From the NCBI GenBank assembly GCA_963770635.1, contig CAVYQI010000006.1, positions 1-64,000 of the forward strand: a DNA stretch of 64,000 bases, written 5' to 3'. Origin of the DNA: DASZIT01 sp963770635. Lineage in GTDB: Bacteria > Actinomycetota > Acidimicrobiia > Acidimicrobiales > RAAP-2. A program made the position numbers and the translations under genes. The notes under the pieces were generated by a model, which was given only the letters and a program-made list of their open reading frames with translations, searched no databases and was not told the DNA's origin. Positions 16,929 through 25,190 of the stretch are shown piece after piece. Position 1 is the stretch's first letter; the number at the start of each line of letters is the position of its first letter.

Positions 16929-17603
16929 TCACGACGACTTGGCGGCCGCCTTCCCCACAGCAGTGGCGCTCAACTCTGCGGTGTTGACCGTGGCCAGCGC
17001 GGCGCGCGGGCCAAGGACTTCGTCGACCAACCCGTAGGCGACCGCATCGTGACCACCAACGATGTAATCGCGTTCGGTGTCCTTGGCGATGCGTTCAATG
17101 GGCTGACCGCAGTGTCGGGCCAGGATCTCCTCCAAGCGACCGCGGAGATAGCCGATCTCCCGGGCCTGGTTTTCGATGTCGATGGACTGCCCCTGGGCCC
17201 CGCCATGTGGCTGATGGATGAGTATCCGGGCGTTGGGCAGCGTAAACCGCTTCCCTTGAGCGCCGCCGGCCAGAAGCACCGCCGCCCCTGAGGCCGCCAT
17301 CCCCAGGCACATGGTCGAGACGTCGGGGTGCACGAACTGCATGGTGTCGTAGATGCCCAAGGTGGCGGTCACCGACCCGCCCGGGGAGTTGATGTACAGG
17401 GAGATGTCCTTGTCCGGATCCTCGGCCTCGAGGTGCAGGAGTTGGGCAACCAACAGGCCGGCACTGTCGTCGTTGATCTCGGTGTTCAACATGACGATCC
17501 GGTCCTTCAACAGGCGCGAATAGATGTCGAAGGCTCGCTCTCCTCGGGGCGACTGTTCGACAACCGTCGGCACCATGTAGTTGTCGAGCCTGTAGGTGTT
17601 CAC
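16929..17603 (-). CDS. clpP: ATP-dependent Clp protease proteolytic subunit
   Basis: 224 residues. Catalytic triad S105 (GMAASGA), H130 (LIHQPHGG) and D175 (KDTERD), with the handle and axial regions at family length. GTG 17603 has GAGGAG upstream; ATG 17654 would add 17 residues, and ATG 17577 would remove the N-terminal axial loop. It is a stand-alone copy, without a second clpP or clpX next to it as in the usual actinomycete clpP1P2-clpX locus, so it may be an accessory paralogue. It is divergent from an SRPBCC-ArsR pair across 146 bp holding two regulatory dyads. Confidence 0.95.
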   Translation of the reverse strand: MNTYRLDNYMVPTVVEQSPRGERAFDIYSRLLKDRIVMLNTEINDDSAGLLVAQLLHLEAEDPDKDISLYINSPGGSVTATLGIYDTMQFVHPDVSTMCLGMAASGAAVLLAGGAQGKRFTLPNARILIHQPHGGAQGQSIDIENQAREIGYLRGRLEEILARHCGQPIERIAKDTERDYIVGGHDAVAYGLVDEVLGPRAALATVNTAELSATAVGKAAAKSS

Positions 17604-17649
17604 CGTTTTCTCCTCGCTGCCGTCTCCGTTTGGTACTTTGAGGTCATCC

Positions 17650-17667
17650 TGCAACCTGTAAGTTGCA
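17650..17667. promoter_or_regulatory. Operator dyad 1 (TGCAAC-N6-GTTGCA)
   Basis: Perfect 6-bp inverted repeat in the clpP/SRPBCC intergenic region. It repeats almost exactly at 17691-17708, centre-to-centre 41 bp (about four helical turns). Dyads of this size suit ArsR-family dimers, and an ArsR gene is the second gene downstream. Confidence 0.6.
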
Positions 17668-17690
17668 CAGTATCCTCCCCTCGGAGGATG

Positions 17691-17714
17691 TGCAACTATC
17701 TAGTTGCGTATAAT
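17691..17714 (+). promoter_or_regulatory. Operator dyad 2 abutting a perfect -10 box
   Basis: GCAACT-N4-AGTTGC is a perfect inverted repeat (17692-17707), and TATAAT follows directly at 17709-17714. A repressor on this dyad would block the promoter of the SRPBCC-ArsR operon. The -35 side has no good TTGACA match. The two dyads also form a longer imperfect inverted repeat (17661-17697, AGTTGCACA to TGTGCAACT) that could extrude as a hairpin. Confidence 0.6.
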
Positions 17715-17749
17715 CTGTGGACAGGAGAGACCGAGACCAGGAGGCAGCC

Positions 17750-18247
17750 GTGTTCCGTCGCCAGATCGCATTTCCCGTCGATGTCGACCGCCTGTGGGAA
17801 CTCCTCACCGACCCGTCGTCGGTGGCCACCTGGTTCGGTTCCACTGTCGAGTGGGAGCTGGCGCCCGGGGGCGAGATCCGATTCGCGGACGGCGAGGACG
17901 GAGTTCGGAGCGGCCGGGTCGAATCAGTGACCCCGCCGCGTCAGTTGCGATTTCAATGGTGGCCGGAAGACAACGACACCGAGATCTCGGAAGTGACGTA
18001 CCACCTCGAATCCATCGAAGACGGGACACAGCTGACCATCACCGAGGAGCCGCTGCGAAGCCAGCGCCTTCCTGCCGTGGATTCGGTGGTGCGATCAGCC
18101 TCGGCCTCGAGTGCCACGGACTGCGCCAACGCCTCGCCCTCCCAACTGGCGAGTCGCTACGAGTCCGCCGTGTGGTCGCCGTGGGACACCCGGTTGGCTG
18201 GCGCGTGGTGCAAGGCGACCGCGCCCGCCTTGCACGCAACTGCCTGA
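17750..18247 (+). CDS. SRPBCC (AHSA1-type) domain protein
   Basis: 165 residues with the START-like opening FPVDVDRLWELLTDPSSVATWF and the middle RSGRVESVTPPRQLRFQWWP common to AHSA1-like proteins paired with ArsR regulators. GTG 17750 follows AGGAGG. The C-terminal WSPWDTRLAGAW fits the family, though the stretch before it is low in conservation. The ArsR gene starts 5 bp after the stop, so the two form one operon. Members of this fold bind hydrophobic ligands; here it may be the effector partner of the regulator, as an inference from linkage. Confidence 0.8.
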   Translation: MFRRQIAFPVDVDRLWELLTDPSSVATWFGSTVEWELAPGGEIRFADGEDGVRSGRVESVTPPRQLRFQWWPEDNDTEISEVTYHLESIEDGTQLTITEEPLRSQRLPAVDSVVRSASASSATDCANASPSQLASRYESAVWSPWDTRLAGAWCKATAPALHATA

Positions 18248-18252
18248 CGCGG

Positions 18253-18570
18253 ATGGCGGACGACGATGCCGTGTTCGCAGCCCTTGGCGACCCGACCCGC
18301 CGTCGCATCCTCGACCGCTTGTCCGTCGACGGACCCCTGACCGCCACCGAATTGGCGCCGGACTATCCCATGTCCCGCCAAGCGGTCGTCAAACATCTCG
18401 GAACCCTGGCCGGAGCCGGGCTGCTGGTACCCGAGCGGGTCGGACGGGACGTGCGCTACCGGGTGCGCGCCGAGGCGATGGGCGAAGCGGCCGGCTGGCT
18501 CGCCAATGTCCGTGCCCGGTGGGACCAGCGACTCGCCGCCCTCGATCGTCAGGTGCGCGACGAGCTCTGA
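18253..18570 (+). CDS. ArsR-family winged-helix regulator
   Basis: 105 residues: ALGDPTRRRILDRLS, then helix-turn-helix TATELAPDYPMSRQAVVKHL and wing RDVRYRVRAEAM. No CxC metal site is present, so it belongs to the metal-independent ArsR branch often encoded with SRPBCC proteins. ATG 18253 lies 5 bp after the SRPBCC stop. It probably autoregulates through the dyads at 17650-17708 and may also control clpP, which shares that region. Confidence 0.9.
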   Translation: MADDDAVFAALGDPTRRRILDRLSVDGPLTATELAPDYPMSRQAVVKHLGTLAGAGLLVPERVGRDVRYRVRAEAMGEAAGWLANVRARWDQRLAALDRQVRDEL

Positions 18571-18648
18571 GTTCACCGATATCGGATCAGATGATCCCCA
18601 ACCAAGGTTCCGTGGGCGTGTCTGGGGTAGACGCGTCAAACTGCGGGG

Positions 18649-19479
18649 GTGACCTTCAATCAGTACGAACCGTACGGGCCGGTGGTGGAGACCAAGCTGC
18701 GGGTCATCACCTGGAATGTCTGGGGTCGTTACGGCTCGTGGCGGGATCGCCAGATCGGAATCGAGTCGACGCTGGCGGCTGCGGCCCCCGACCTCGTCTG
18801 CCTGGTGGAGTCCTGGTCGGCGGACAGTGAGACCCAGGCAGATCTGATCGCCACCCACCTGGGTTTGGAGCACAGTCTGTTTGTCGGTGATTGGGCGCAA
18901 GAGGACTGGGTGTCCGGGGTCGGCATCGTCTCGCGTTGGCCGGTGAAGTCTCACGATCGACGACCTCTGCGGGGTGAGGATGGAGCGGGGGTGGGAGAAG
19001 CCGTCTTCGTCCTGGTCGAGGGTGATCGCGGGCCAATCCAGCTCTTCGTGGTGATGCTCCACTATCCGCTCGACGCCAGCGCCGTCCGGCAGGCTCAAGT
19101 GCGTCAACTGGCGCAGTTCATCCAGGAATCGTCCCGACATCGCCATCCGATTGTTGTCTGCGGGGACTTCAACGCCGCGCCCGATTCGGAAGAGATCCGC
19201 ATGCTCACTGGTCGGACCGCCCCAGCCGCCGAAGGTCTGGTCTTCTATGACGCCTGGGAGGTGGCCGGCGACGGGACGCCCGGATTCACCTGGTCCAACA
19301 GCAATGCACTGGCCGTGGTAGCCATGTATCCGGACCGCCGCTTCGACTACATCCTTTCGGCGTGGCCCCGCCTCGGTGCCGTAGGCCACCCGACCCGCTG
19401 CGAACGCCTTGGCGTACTGCCGAGCGATCAAGCTCAGCTCTCCGACCATTACGGGGTGCTGGCGGAATTGCGTTACTAG
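18649..19479 (+). CDS. Endonuclease/exonuclease/phosphatase-family protein
   Basis: 276 residues. Motifs of the DNase I-like fold: VITWNVWGR, CLVESW (metal-binding Glu), HYPLDASA, VVCGDFNAAPDS, RRFDYILS and the final LSDHYGV with catalytic His. No signal peptide. GTG 18649 is used because it is the only start near the conserved N-terminus and the ribosome site is weak. The substrate may be nucleic acid, phospholipid or inositol phosphate; the sequence does not decide. Confidence 0.88.
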   Translation: MTFNQYEPYGPVVETKLRVITWNVWGRYGSWRDRQIGIESTLAAAAPDLVCLVESWSADSETQADLIATHLGLEHSLFVGDWAQEDWVSGVGIVSRWPVKSHDRRPLRGEDGAGVGEAVFVLVEGDRGPIQLFVVMLHYPLDASAVRQAQVRQLAQFIQESSRHRHPIVVCGDFNAAPDSEEIRMLTGRTAPAAEGLVFYDAWEVAGDGTPGFTWSNSNALAVVAMYPDRRFDYILSAWPRLGAVGHPTRCERLGVLPSDQAQLSDHYGVLAELRY

Positions 19480-19561
19480 CCACCCGACCGCGCAGCACGC
19501 ATTTCCTCGCCGGTCTTTGGCCATTGCCGCCCGACCAGAGCGGATCGGTAGGCTCGGCTGC

Positions 19562-20176
19562 GTGCCATCGCCCCCACAGACCGCCCGTAGTGAACGAACC
19601 CGGGAGGCGCTCCGTCGGGCTGCGCAAATCCGGTTCTTGGCGCAAGGCGTCGAGGAGACATCGGCGGAAGAGATCGCACTCGACGCCGGGGTGACGTTGC
19701 GTACGTTCTACCGGCACTTCGCCTCGAAGCACGATCTGCTCTTCGAAGACTACGACGCCAGCCTGCAGTGGTTCCGGTCGGCCCTGGAGACGCGCCCGGC
19801 GGAAGAGACCATCACCGAGGCGGTCCTGGCCGCCATCCATTCGTTCCCCTTCGATCGTGAGCAGATGTATGACATCGCCGCCCTCCGGGATCGCGAGCTC
19901 GATCGCGAGCGTGTGGAGAAGCACATCAACCAGGTCCAGGCGGAGTTCGCCGTCGAGGTCGAGCGCCATCTGCTGCGCCAAGGCGCCCCTGACCAGGGTG
20001 ACGCCAAGTTCCTCCACTCGGTCACCGCTCAGTGTGTCGCGGCCGCCACCTTCGCGGCATTGGACACGTGGATGCGATCGGACCACACCAATCTGGACGA
20101 ACTCGCTCGGCTGACCGACTTGGCGCTGACCCGGTTGGAGCGAGGACTCAGCTCACTGCCCGAAACCTCTCGCTGA
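19562..20176 (+). CDS. TetR-family regulator
   Basis: 204 residues. N-terminal helix-turn-helix TSAEEIALDAGVTLRTFYRHFASK, then a ligand-binding helical domain. GTG 19562 is the last start before the conserved part. It ends 7 bp before a TGTC-N6-GACA dyad (20184-20197), and a near-identical dyad lies upstream of the DUF2834 gene at 22222. It is therefore the best candidate regulator of the flavoprotein and the DUF2834 gene. Confidence 0.88.
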   Translation: MPSPPQTARSERTREALRRAAQIRFLAQGVEETSAEEIALDAGVTLRTFYRHFASKHDLLFEDYDASLQWFRSALETRPAEETITEAVLAAIHSFPFDREQMYDIAALRDRELDRERVEKHINQVQAEFAVEVERHLLRQGAPDQGDAKFLHSVTAQCVAAATFAALDTWMRSDHTNLDELARLTDLALTRLERGLSSLPETSR

Positions 20177-20183
20177 ACCATAA

Positions 20184-20197
20184 TGTCAAAATAGACA
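20184..20197. promoter_or_regulatory. Operator dyad upstream of the PYROXD2-like gene
   Basis: TGTCAAAATAGACA. It is identical at 13 of 14 positions to the reverse complement of the site at 22266-22279 (TGTCAAAATTGACA). It lies between the tetR stop and the start of the flavoprotein gene at 20211. Confidence 0.6.
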
Positions 20198-20210
20198 AAA
20201 CTCCGGAACG

Positions 20211-21797
20211 ATGGCTACCGTGGCGGAGATGCCGGACTACGACGCGATTGTCATTGGAGCTGGCCACAACGGTCTCACCGCGGCCACGGTCATGGCCCGG
20301 GGCGGAATGCGGGTCCTCTGTCTGGAGAAGAACCACTTCATCGGGGGGATGGCCACCACCACCGAACTCGCCCGTGGTTATCGATTCGAGTTGGCCGGGT
20401 CGATCCAGTTCCCGATCCCGACCGAAATCTTCGACGATTTGGGCTTCGCCTCGTGCCCTATCTACGAACCTGAAATCCAGTCGGCCAGCACCGGGGCATC
20501 GGGTGAGCCGCCGATCCTGCTCTATAGCGATCCCGCCCGCCTGCTCGAACATCTCAGCGACTCTTTCGGTCTCGACGCGGTGCTCGGCATGGCCGAGGTC
20601 GCCGCCTGGGCGCAGGCGCCGGCTCGGGCCATCGGCCGCCTTGACGTGCGGGAGCCGCCCAAGTCACTCGACGAGATGTGGGCGTCGGCATCGAACGAGA
20701 ATGAGCGCCAAGCGATCCGAACCGCCATGTTCGGCAGCGTGATGGATGTCGTCGACCGGTTCCTCCCCGATCGCCAGAAGCATGCTCAAATCCGCAGCAT
20801 GCTGGCCTTTCTGGCCGTCAACTCCACCTACCTCGGCCCCTACTCGGCCGGAAGCGCTCTCTGCCTCGCCTTCGCCCTGGCATCACCGGGCGACGCGACG
20901 ATGTCCAAGGTCCAAGGTGGCATCGGCACCATGTCCGACCATCTCTTGGGTCTGTTCGAGCAGTACGGCGGCGAGCTCCGTCGCCATGCGAAGGTCTCCA
21001 GTATCGTCACCGCCGGCGGTCGGGTGGAGGGGGTTGTCCTGGCCGATGGGGAGGTGGTGACGTCGCCGGTGGTGGTGTCGAACCTCGACCCCAGTGCTAC
21101 CTTCACCCAGTTGCTCGACCGGGACGGGCTGCCGGATGCCTTCGCCCAACGCATCGACGCCATCGACCACCGGGCGGCGTATTTCCAGATCCATTTCGCC
21201 CTCAGTGGGCTGCCCGAGTATGCCAGTCCCAACGAGGTTCTCAACGTCGGGGATCTCCGCCACAACGTGACGTTCTTCGGAACTGCCGAAGAGATGCAGC
21301 GCGACTTCGAGCAGTCGGTCCGGGGGATCGTCCCCGAATCGCCCTCCTTCAATCTGTCAATTCCGTCGTTGCGCGACCCGGACCTGGCGCCGCCGGGAAA
21401 ACACGTCGCCAGCGGCTTCGCCTTCTACTCCCCGATCGCCACCACCCGCGCCGACCAGGCGAGACTCCGCGACGAAATGGCCGATCGGATCGTGGCGAAG
21501 ATCACCAAGATGGCGCCCAACTTCCCGGATCTCGTCGAGCGCCAATTCAACTATCCCGCCTACACCTATGAACTGATGTTCGGGTGCACCGGAGGTGATT
21601 TCACCCACGGGCTGCTGCAGCCGGCGTTCATGGGCCCGTTCCGCCCGGGACCCCGGGGCTGGCCCGATGCTCCGATTCCGATCGAGGGTCTGTACCTCTG
21701 CGGTGCGGGCTGCCACGGCGGCCCGGGGATCACCTTCATCCCCGGCTACAACTGCGGCTACGAAGTGCTCGACTCGGCCGGCACCGCCCGCCCGTAG
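20211..21797 (+). CDS. Phytoene-desaturase/PYROXD2-like FAD oxidoreductase
   Basis: 528 residues. The Rossmann dinucleotide site IVIGAGHNGLTAATVMARGG is followed by LEKNHFIGGMATT. The C-terminal FAD-binding segment is GLYLCGAGCHGGPGITFIPG. The family includes carotenoid desaturases and the poorly known pyridine nucleotide-disulfide oxidoreductase domain 2 group; length and the C-terminal GCHGGPG fit the latter. ATG 20211 lies 13 bp after an operator dyad. It overlaps the convergent DUF2834 gene by 40 bp. Substrate unknown. Confidence 0.88.
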   Translation: MATVAEMPDYDAIVIGAGHNGLTAATVMARGGMRVLCLEKNHFIGGMATTTELARGYRFELAGSIQFPIPTEIFDDLGFASCPIYEPEIQSASTGASGEPPILLYSDPARLLEHLSDSFGLDAVLGMAEVAAWAQAPARAIGRLDVREPPKSLDEMWASASNENERQAIRTAMFGSVMDVVDRFLPDRQKHAQIRSMLAFLAVNSTYLGPYSAGSALCLAFALASPGDATMSKVQGGIGTMSDHLLGLFEQYGGELRRHAKVSSIVTAGGRVEGVVLADGEVVTSPVVVSNLDPSATFTQLLDRDGLPDAFAQRIDAIDHRAAYFQIHFALSGLPEYASPNEVLNVGDLRHNVTFFGTAEEMQRDFEQSVRGIVPESPSFNLSIPSLRDPDLAPPGKHVASGFAFYSPIATTRADQARLRDEMADRIVAKITKMAPNFPDLVERQFNYPAYTYELMFGCTGGDFTHGLLQPAFMGPFRPGPRGWPDAPIPIEGLYLCGAGCHGGPGITFIPGYNCGYEVLDSAGTARP

Positions 21798-22222
21798 CGA
21801 ATCTGTCGCTCGACAAAGGCCAGGTACGCCGCCACCGAGAAAGCCAGGCTGGTGAAGAGACTCATCACAAAGAAGATCCATGGGATTCGCATACCCCGCC
21901 TTCGTCCATCCGTGATCGACCACAGCGGGAAAAGTATGACGTTGACCATGATGTAGTCCTGAGCCGCGGAGTCTGACGCCCAGTTGGCGAACAGCGCCTT
22001 GGTGTACCCGACGTAGGTCGCCTGGTGACCGTACTGGTGCACGTACCGGACATTGAAGTACCAGCCGAGACCGAGCGAAGCCAGTCCGAAGAGATAAAAG
22101 AGGCTCTCGAGCGCCGAGGGTCGTCCGGCACCGCCCCCGACGAAGAGACGGCGGTTGCCGATGACAGCGACCGCGGTGCTGATGATGCCGAGAATCCCGT
22201 AGAAGACGAGCGACGTAGTCAT
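21758..22222 (-). CDS. DUF2834 membrane protein
   Basis: 154 residues with four predicted membrane helices (about 5-22, 38-58, 90-108, 115-138), including ALFANWASDSAAQDYIMVNV, which resembles the DUF2834 family core. ATG 22222 has AGGAGG at ideal spacing. Its promoter region carries the TGTCAA-N2-TTGACA dyad that also precedes the convergent PYROXD2-like gene, so the two may be co-regulated. Function unknown. Confidence 0.8.
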   Translation of the reverse strand: MTTSLVFYGILGIISTAVAVIGNRRLFVGGGAGRPSALESLFYLFGLASLGLGWYFNVRYVHQYGHQATYVGYTKALFANWASDSAAQDYIMVNVILFPLWSITDGRRRGMRIPWIFFVMSLFTSLAFSVAAYLAFVERQIRYGRAVPAESSTS

Positions 22223-22265
22223 GATCCTCCTGGTTCGGCCGGCGGGTGGCGTCAGCCATCCTAAG

Positions 22266-22279
22266 TGTCAATTTTGACA
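22266..22279. promoter_or_regulatory. Operator dyad upstream of the DUF2834 gene
   Basis: TGTCAATTTTGACA has perfect 6-bp arms and matches the dyad at 20184-20197. It lies 44 bp upstream of the DUF2834 start, where a repressor could overlap the promoter. Confidence 0.6.
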
Positions 22280-22482
22280 ATTCAAGGATGGTCGGCCCGG
22301 GGCGTCGTCACCATCCGATTCGCCCGCGGTGAGCCGCCCGTCGTGGGGAAGGTAAGTTTCCCATAAAACCGACTTGATTAGTCAGCTATTGCCTCGTACG
22401 GTTGTCTCATGACACCTGGCAGGACTCCCCTCCGCCGCATTCCGCTCCGGCACTTCCCCTCGCGCATTTCCCGGGGGCCGGC

Positions 22483-23061
22483 ATGACGAGCTTGCTCCTT
22501 CGACCCATCGCGCCACCCCATCCGTCCGCGAGCCCGCCACCGATCGACGTCGCGGGGTCCGGTCGCCTCTTGCACCCGGCGGCGGATCCGTCATTCCTGG
22601 GAGTCGGCGAGCTCCTCGCCATTGCCGAGGGACTGGCGGTGAGCGCGCACTCGTGGCCCGGAATGGACCGCCCGACCCGGCGCACATGGGACGTTATGGT
22701 GGCGTCAGACACCTTCGAGGCCTGGGTGATCGCCTGGCCCCCAGGCGGTGCCATCGAGTTACACGACCACGGAGGATCATCGGGAGCCATCGTGGTGGCG
22801 AGCGGAGAGTTGACCGAGACGACCGTGACCGAACGCCCTGACGGGCTGACCGACACCGAGACGACGGTGCTGCCGGCCGGAACGTCGACCACGTTCGCCG
22901 CCCCCCACGTCCATGATCTCGTCAACCTCGGAACCGAGCCTGCGATCAGTGTGCATGCCTATGCCCCCCGGCTTACCGCCATGACCCACTACGACCTGGC
23001 CCAGGGTCGACTGGTCACCGGCCCCACCGTGCGCTACCGGTTCGGGGCGGCGCTCCCGTGA
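22483..23061 (+). CDS. Cysteine-dioxygenase-like cupin
   Basis: 192 residues. The cupin metal motif is IELHDHGGSSGAIVVASGEL, with the second His in APHVHDLVNLG and the final SVHAYAPRL, as in bacterial cysteine dioxygenase (type I). ATG 22483 is preferred; an in-frame ATG at 22402 adds a Pro-rich non-conserved leader. The stop overlaps the rhodanese GTG, so the two are translated together. Together they suggest oxidation of a thiol and handling of sulfane sulfur. Thiol specificity is not proven. Confidence 0.85.
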   Translation: MTSLLLRPIAPPHPSASPPPIDVAGSGRLLHPAADPSFLGVGELLAIAEGLAVSAHSWPGMDRPTRRTWDVMVASDTFEAWVIAWPPGGAIELHDHGGSSGAIVVASGELTETTVTERPDGLTDTETTVLPAGTSTTFAAPHVHDLVNLGTEPAISVHAYAPRLTAMTHYDLAQGRLVTGPTVRYRFGAALP

Positions 23062-23474
23062 CCGCGTCGGCCAGCGATCTGCTCGAACGGGCCCGCCGGC
23101 GCATCCATCGGGTCGGGCCGCACGAACTCCACGACTTCGTGGCCGAGGGAGGCCTCATCGTTGACATCCGCCCTGATGCCCAGCGCCAGGAGGAGGGCTC
23201 GCTCCCCGGGGCCCTGATCGTCGAGCGGAACGTGCTCGAATGGCGGTTCGACCCGACCGGATCCGATCGCCTCCCTGAAGCTCGCGGTACCGACCAGCCT
23301 GTGGTGATCGTCTGCTCCGAGGGATACGCGTCGAGTTTGGCGGCCGCATCCCTCGTCGAACTCGGCTACACCCGGGCCGCGGACCTGGTCGGTGGGTACC
23401 GGGCCTGGCGGGCCTGGTTCGATCCGGACGGCGCCGTCGACCGCCAGAGACCTTCGTCCGATCCGGCCACCTAG
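23058..23474 (+). CDS. Rhodanese-domain sulfurtransferase
   Basis: 138 residues, one rhodanese domain: GLIVDIRPDAQRQEEGSLPGA and the active-site loop CSEGYASS (catalytic Cys), ending ADLVGGYRAW. GTG 23058 overlaps the cupin stop (GTGA). Cytoplasmic. With the cysteine-dioxygenase-like neighbour it probably transfers sulfane sulfur during thiol catabolism. Single-domain rhodaneses have many acceptors, so the exact role is open. Confidence 0.9.
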   Translation: MTASASDLLERARRRIHRVGPHELHDFVAEGGLIVDIRPDAQRQEEGSLPGALIVERNVLEWRFDPTGSDRLPEARGTDQPVVIVCSEGYASSLAAASLVELGYTRAADLVGGYRAWRAWFDPDGAVDRQRPSSDPAT

Positions 23475-23536
23475 GAGCCGACCGCGACACCCACGATCCG
23501 CACCGGGCTCCGTCCCCACTTCTCGTCGTCGGTCGG

Positions 23537-24529
23537 CTAGCCGATGCGGCCGATCTCCCGGAGCCAGTCGATGGTTGATTTCAATCCTTCGTCAAGGCCG
23601 CTGGGGTCGTAGCCCAGTCGTTTGTAGGTCTTGGAGTCCGCCAGACTCCGTCGCACCGGACTCCCGGCGGCCGCCTTGGTGGCGATTGCCACCAAGGTCG
23701 GCCCGAACACCTCGGCCAGCTCCGGATCGTCCGATGGCTCGACGTCGACAACCCGGTGATCCAGTCCGGCCAGCTGGCAGATGCGATTGCAGGCGGTGGC
23801 CACGCTCACCACGTCCTCCGGTTGGCCATCGAGCATGTAGCGCTCACCGGCCACGCCCTTGTCGAGGGCGAGGATGCATCCCTGAGCGATGTCCTCGGCA
23901 AAGACCCAGCTCACCGGGAATGTGAGGTAGCGCTCGATCCGTTGGCGGAGGGCCGACATGAGCACCCGGTTGAAACTCGTCCGGCCGAGTGCGTTGCTCG
24001 CCACCGGCGAGGGCCCGAAGATCGCCCCGGGATGGGCGCTGACCACGTCCTGACCTTTGGCGGCGCGAGACATGGCATCCAGGAACGCCGCCATTTTGGT
24101 GATGGTGTACGGATCCGAGCTCGGCTCCTTGGACACCGGAGCATCCTCACGGTCGAGCCCGCCCGCGGTGTCGAAGAAAGTTCCGGTGCTGACCGCCACG
24201 ACCCGCCGCAGTCCAATCGATTCGGCGGCGTCGAGCACGTTCTTGGTGCCCCCGATATTCACCGCCTCGAAATCAGCCAGGTTCTGGCTGGCCCCGCCCA
24301 ACAGCGCGGCGCAATGGATGGCCGAGTCGCTGCCGGTGGCCGCCCGCCGGACGTCATCAGCATCGGTCACGTCACCGGTAACCACCTCGACCCCCAGGGC
24401 GGCAATTGGATCGGTGTCGGCGGTCTCGCGGGCCAGGGCGCGCACACTGTCGCCACGGGCAATCAGCAACTTGCAGATGTTGGCTCCGGCGAGCCCGGTG
24501 GCCCCGGTGACCAGGACCGTCTCTGTCAT
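23537..24529 (-). CDS. Extended SDR (NAD-dependent epimerase/dehydratase type)
   Basis: 330 residues. Cofactor site VLVTGATGLAGANICKLL, then VSTGTFFDTAGG as the Ser region and YTITK as the Y-x3-K catalytic pair, then HPGAIFGPSPVASN. This is the extended-SDR pattern of dihydroflavonol-4-reductase-like enzymes. The start overlaps the stop of the carboxymuconolactone-decarboxylase-like gene by ATGA, forming a two-gene operon. Substrate unknown. Confidence 0.88.
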   Translation of the reverse strand: MTETVLVTGATGLAGANICKLLIARGDSVRALARETADTDPIAALGVEVVTGDVTDADDVRRAATGSDSAIHCAALLGGASQNLADFEAVNIGGTKNVLDAAESIGLRRVVAVSTGTFFDTAGGLDREDAPVSKEPSSDPYTITKMAAFLDAMSRAAKGQDVVSAHPGAIFGPSPVASNALGRTSFNRVLMSALRQRIERYLTFPVSWVFAEDIAQGCILALDKGVAGERYMLDGQPEDVVSVATACNRICQLAGLDHRVVDVEPSDDPELAEVFGPTLVAIATKAAAGSPVRRSLADSKTYKRLGYDPSGLDEGLKSTIDWLREIGRIG

Positions 24530-25113
24530 GCCGACGCCTGCGCCGACGGTTCGCTGCGAGCGGCGTCGACCTGCTCAGCGCTGTAGGGGATGACCGGTGC
24601 GCTCTCACCGAATACGTCAAGCGTGTGGATGAAGCGATGGAGGCCCATGGCGTTCGCACAGGTAAAGCCGAGCTCGATGATCTGAGCCGCGGTGAACACC
24701 TCACCGAGCTCCCGGTAGAAGTCGTCGTCGATGGCATGGTGGTCGGCCGAGAGAAGATCGAGAAACGCCACGGCCAGCCGTTCCTGTTCGGTGAGGTCCG
24801 ATCCGCCCGGACCGATGAGACAGGCGACATCCTCGTCGGTGATCGACTCATGTTTCCTTGACTGCATGCAGGGCTGGCACTCGCCCAGCTGGGCGCTGCG
24901 GATCCGCAGCAGCTCCAGGATCCGACCGCCCAGGAGCGACTGCTGGCCCCAGGCGCCGCGGGCGGCGTTGGTCATCAGGATCTGCGACGTCTTATAGGCG
25001 AATATCTGCAAGGGGATCGGCGTGGCGTAGGTACCGTTGGCCACTCCCTCTTCAATGATCCGGCGCGGCTCCGGCGCCAGCTCTTCCAACGGAATTGGCT
25101 CAATTCTCGGCAC
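24526..25113 (-). CDS. Carboxymuconolactone-decarboxylase/AhpD-like protein
   Basis: 195 residues, mainly helical, with E-C-x2-C (GECQPCMQSRK) followed by an acidic helix, the AhpD-type redox motif. GTG 25113 is chosen near the conserved PRIEPIPLEEL. Proteins of this type act as hydroperoxide reductases or gamma-carboxymuconolactone decarboxylases; the CxxC favours a redox role. It overlaps the downstream SDR and is divergent from the SDR at 25191. Confidence 0.85.
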   Translation of the reverse strand: MPRIEPIPLEELAPEPRRIIEEGVANGTYATPIPLQIFAYKTSQILMTNAARGAWGQQSLLGGRILELLRIRSAQLGECQPCMQSRKHESITDEDVACLIGPGGSDLTEQERLAVAFLDLLSADHHAIDDDFYRELGEVFTAAQIIELGFTCANAMGLHRFIHTLDVFGESAPVIPYSAEQVDAARSEPSAQASA

Positions 25114-25150
25114 GGATTCCCCCGGTTCTTCCGGCACGGCCGGAACCAAC

Positions 25151-25178
25151 TTGCTTCGTACGCTGGCGAACCTATTGT
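25151..25178 (+). promoter_or_regulatory. Possible promoter of the SDR at 25191
   Basis: TTGCTT (25151-25156), 16 bp, TATTGT (25173-25178), 12 bp before the ATG. Elements are near sigma-70 consensus, but the spacing to ATG implies a very short leader. Weak evidence. Confidence 0.3.
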
Positions 25179-25190
25179 ACTGTCGCCCCT

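Noticed and set aside
17661..17697. Strong hairpin as a terminator
   Set aside because: It lies between divergent promoters and has no U-run; it is better explained by overlapping operator dyads.
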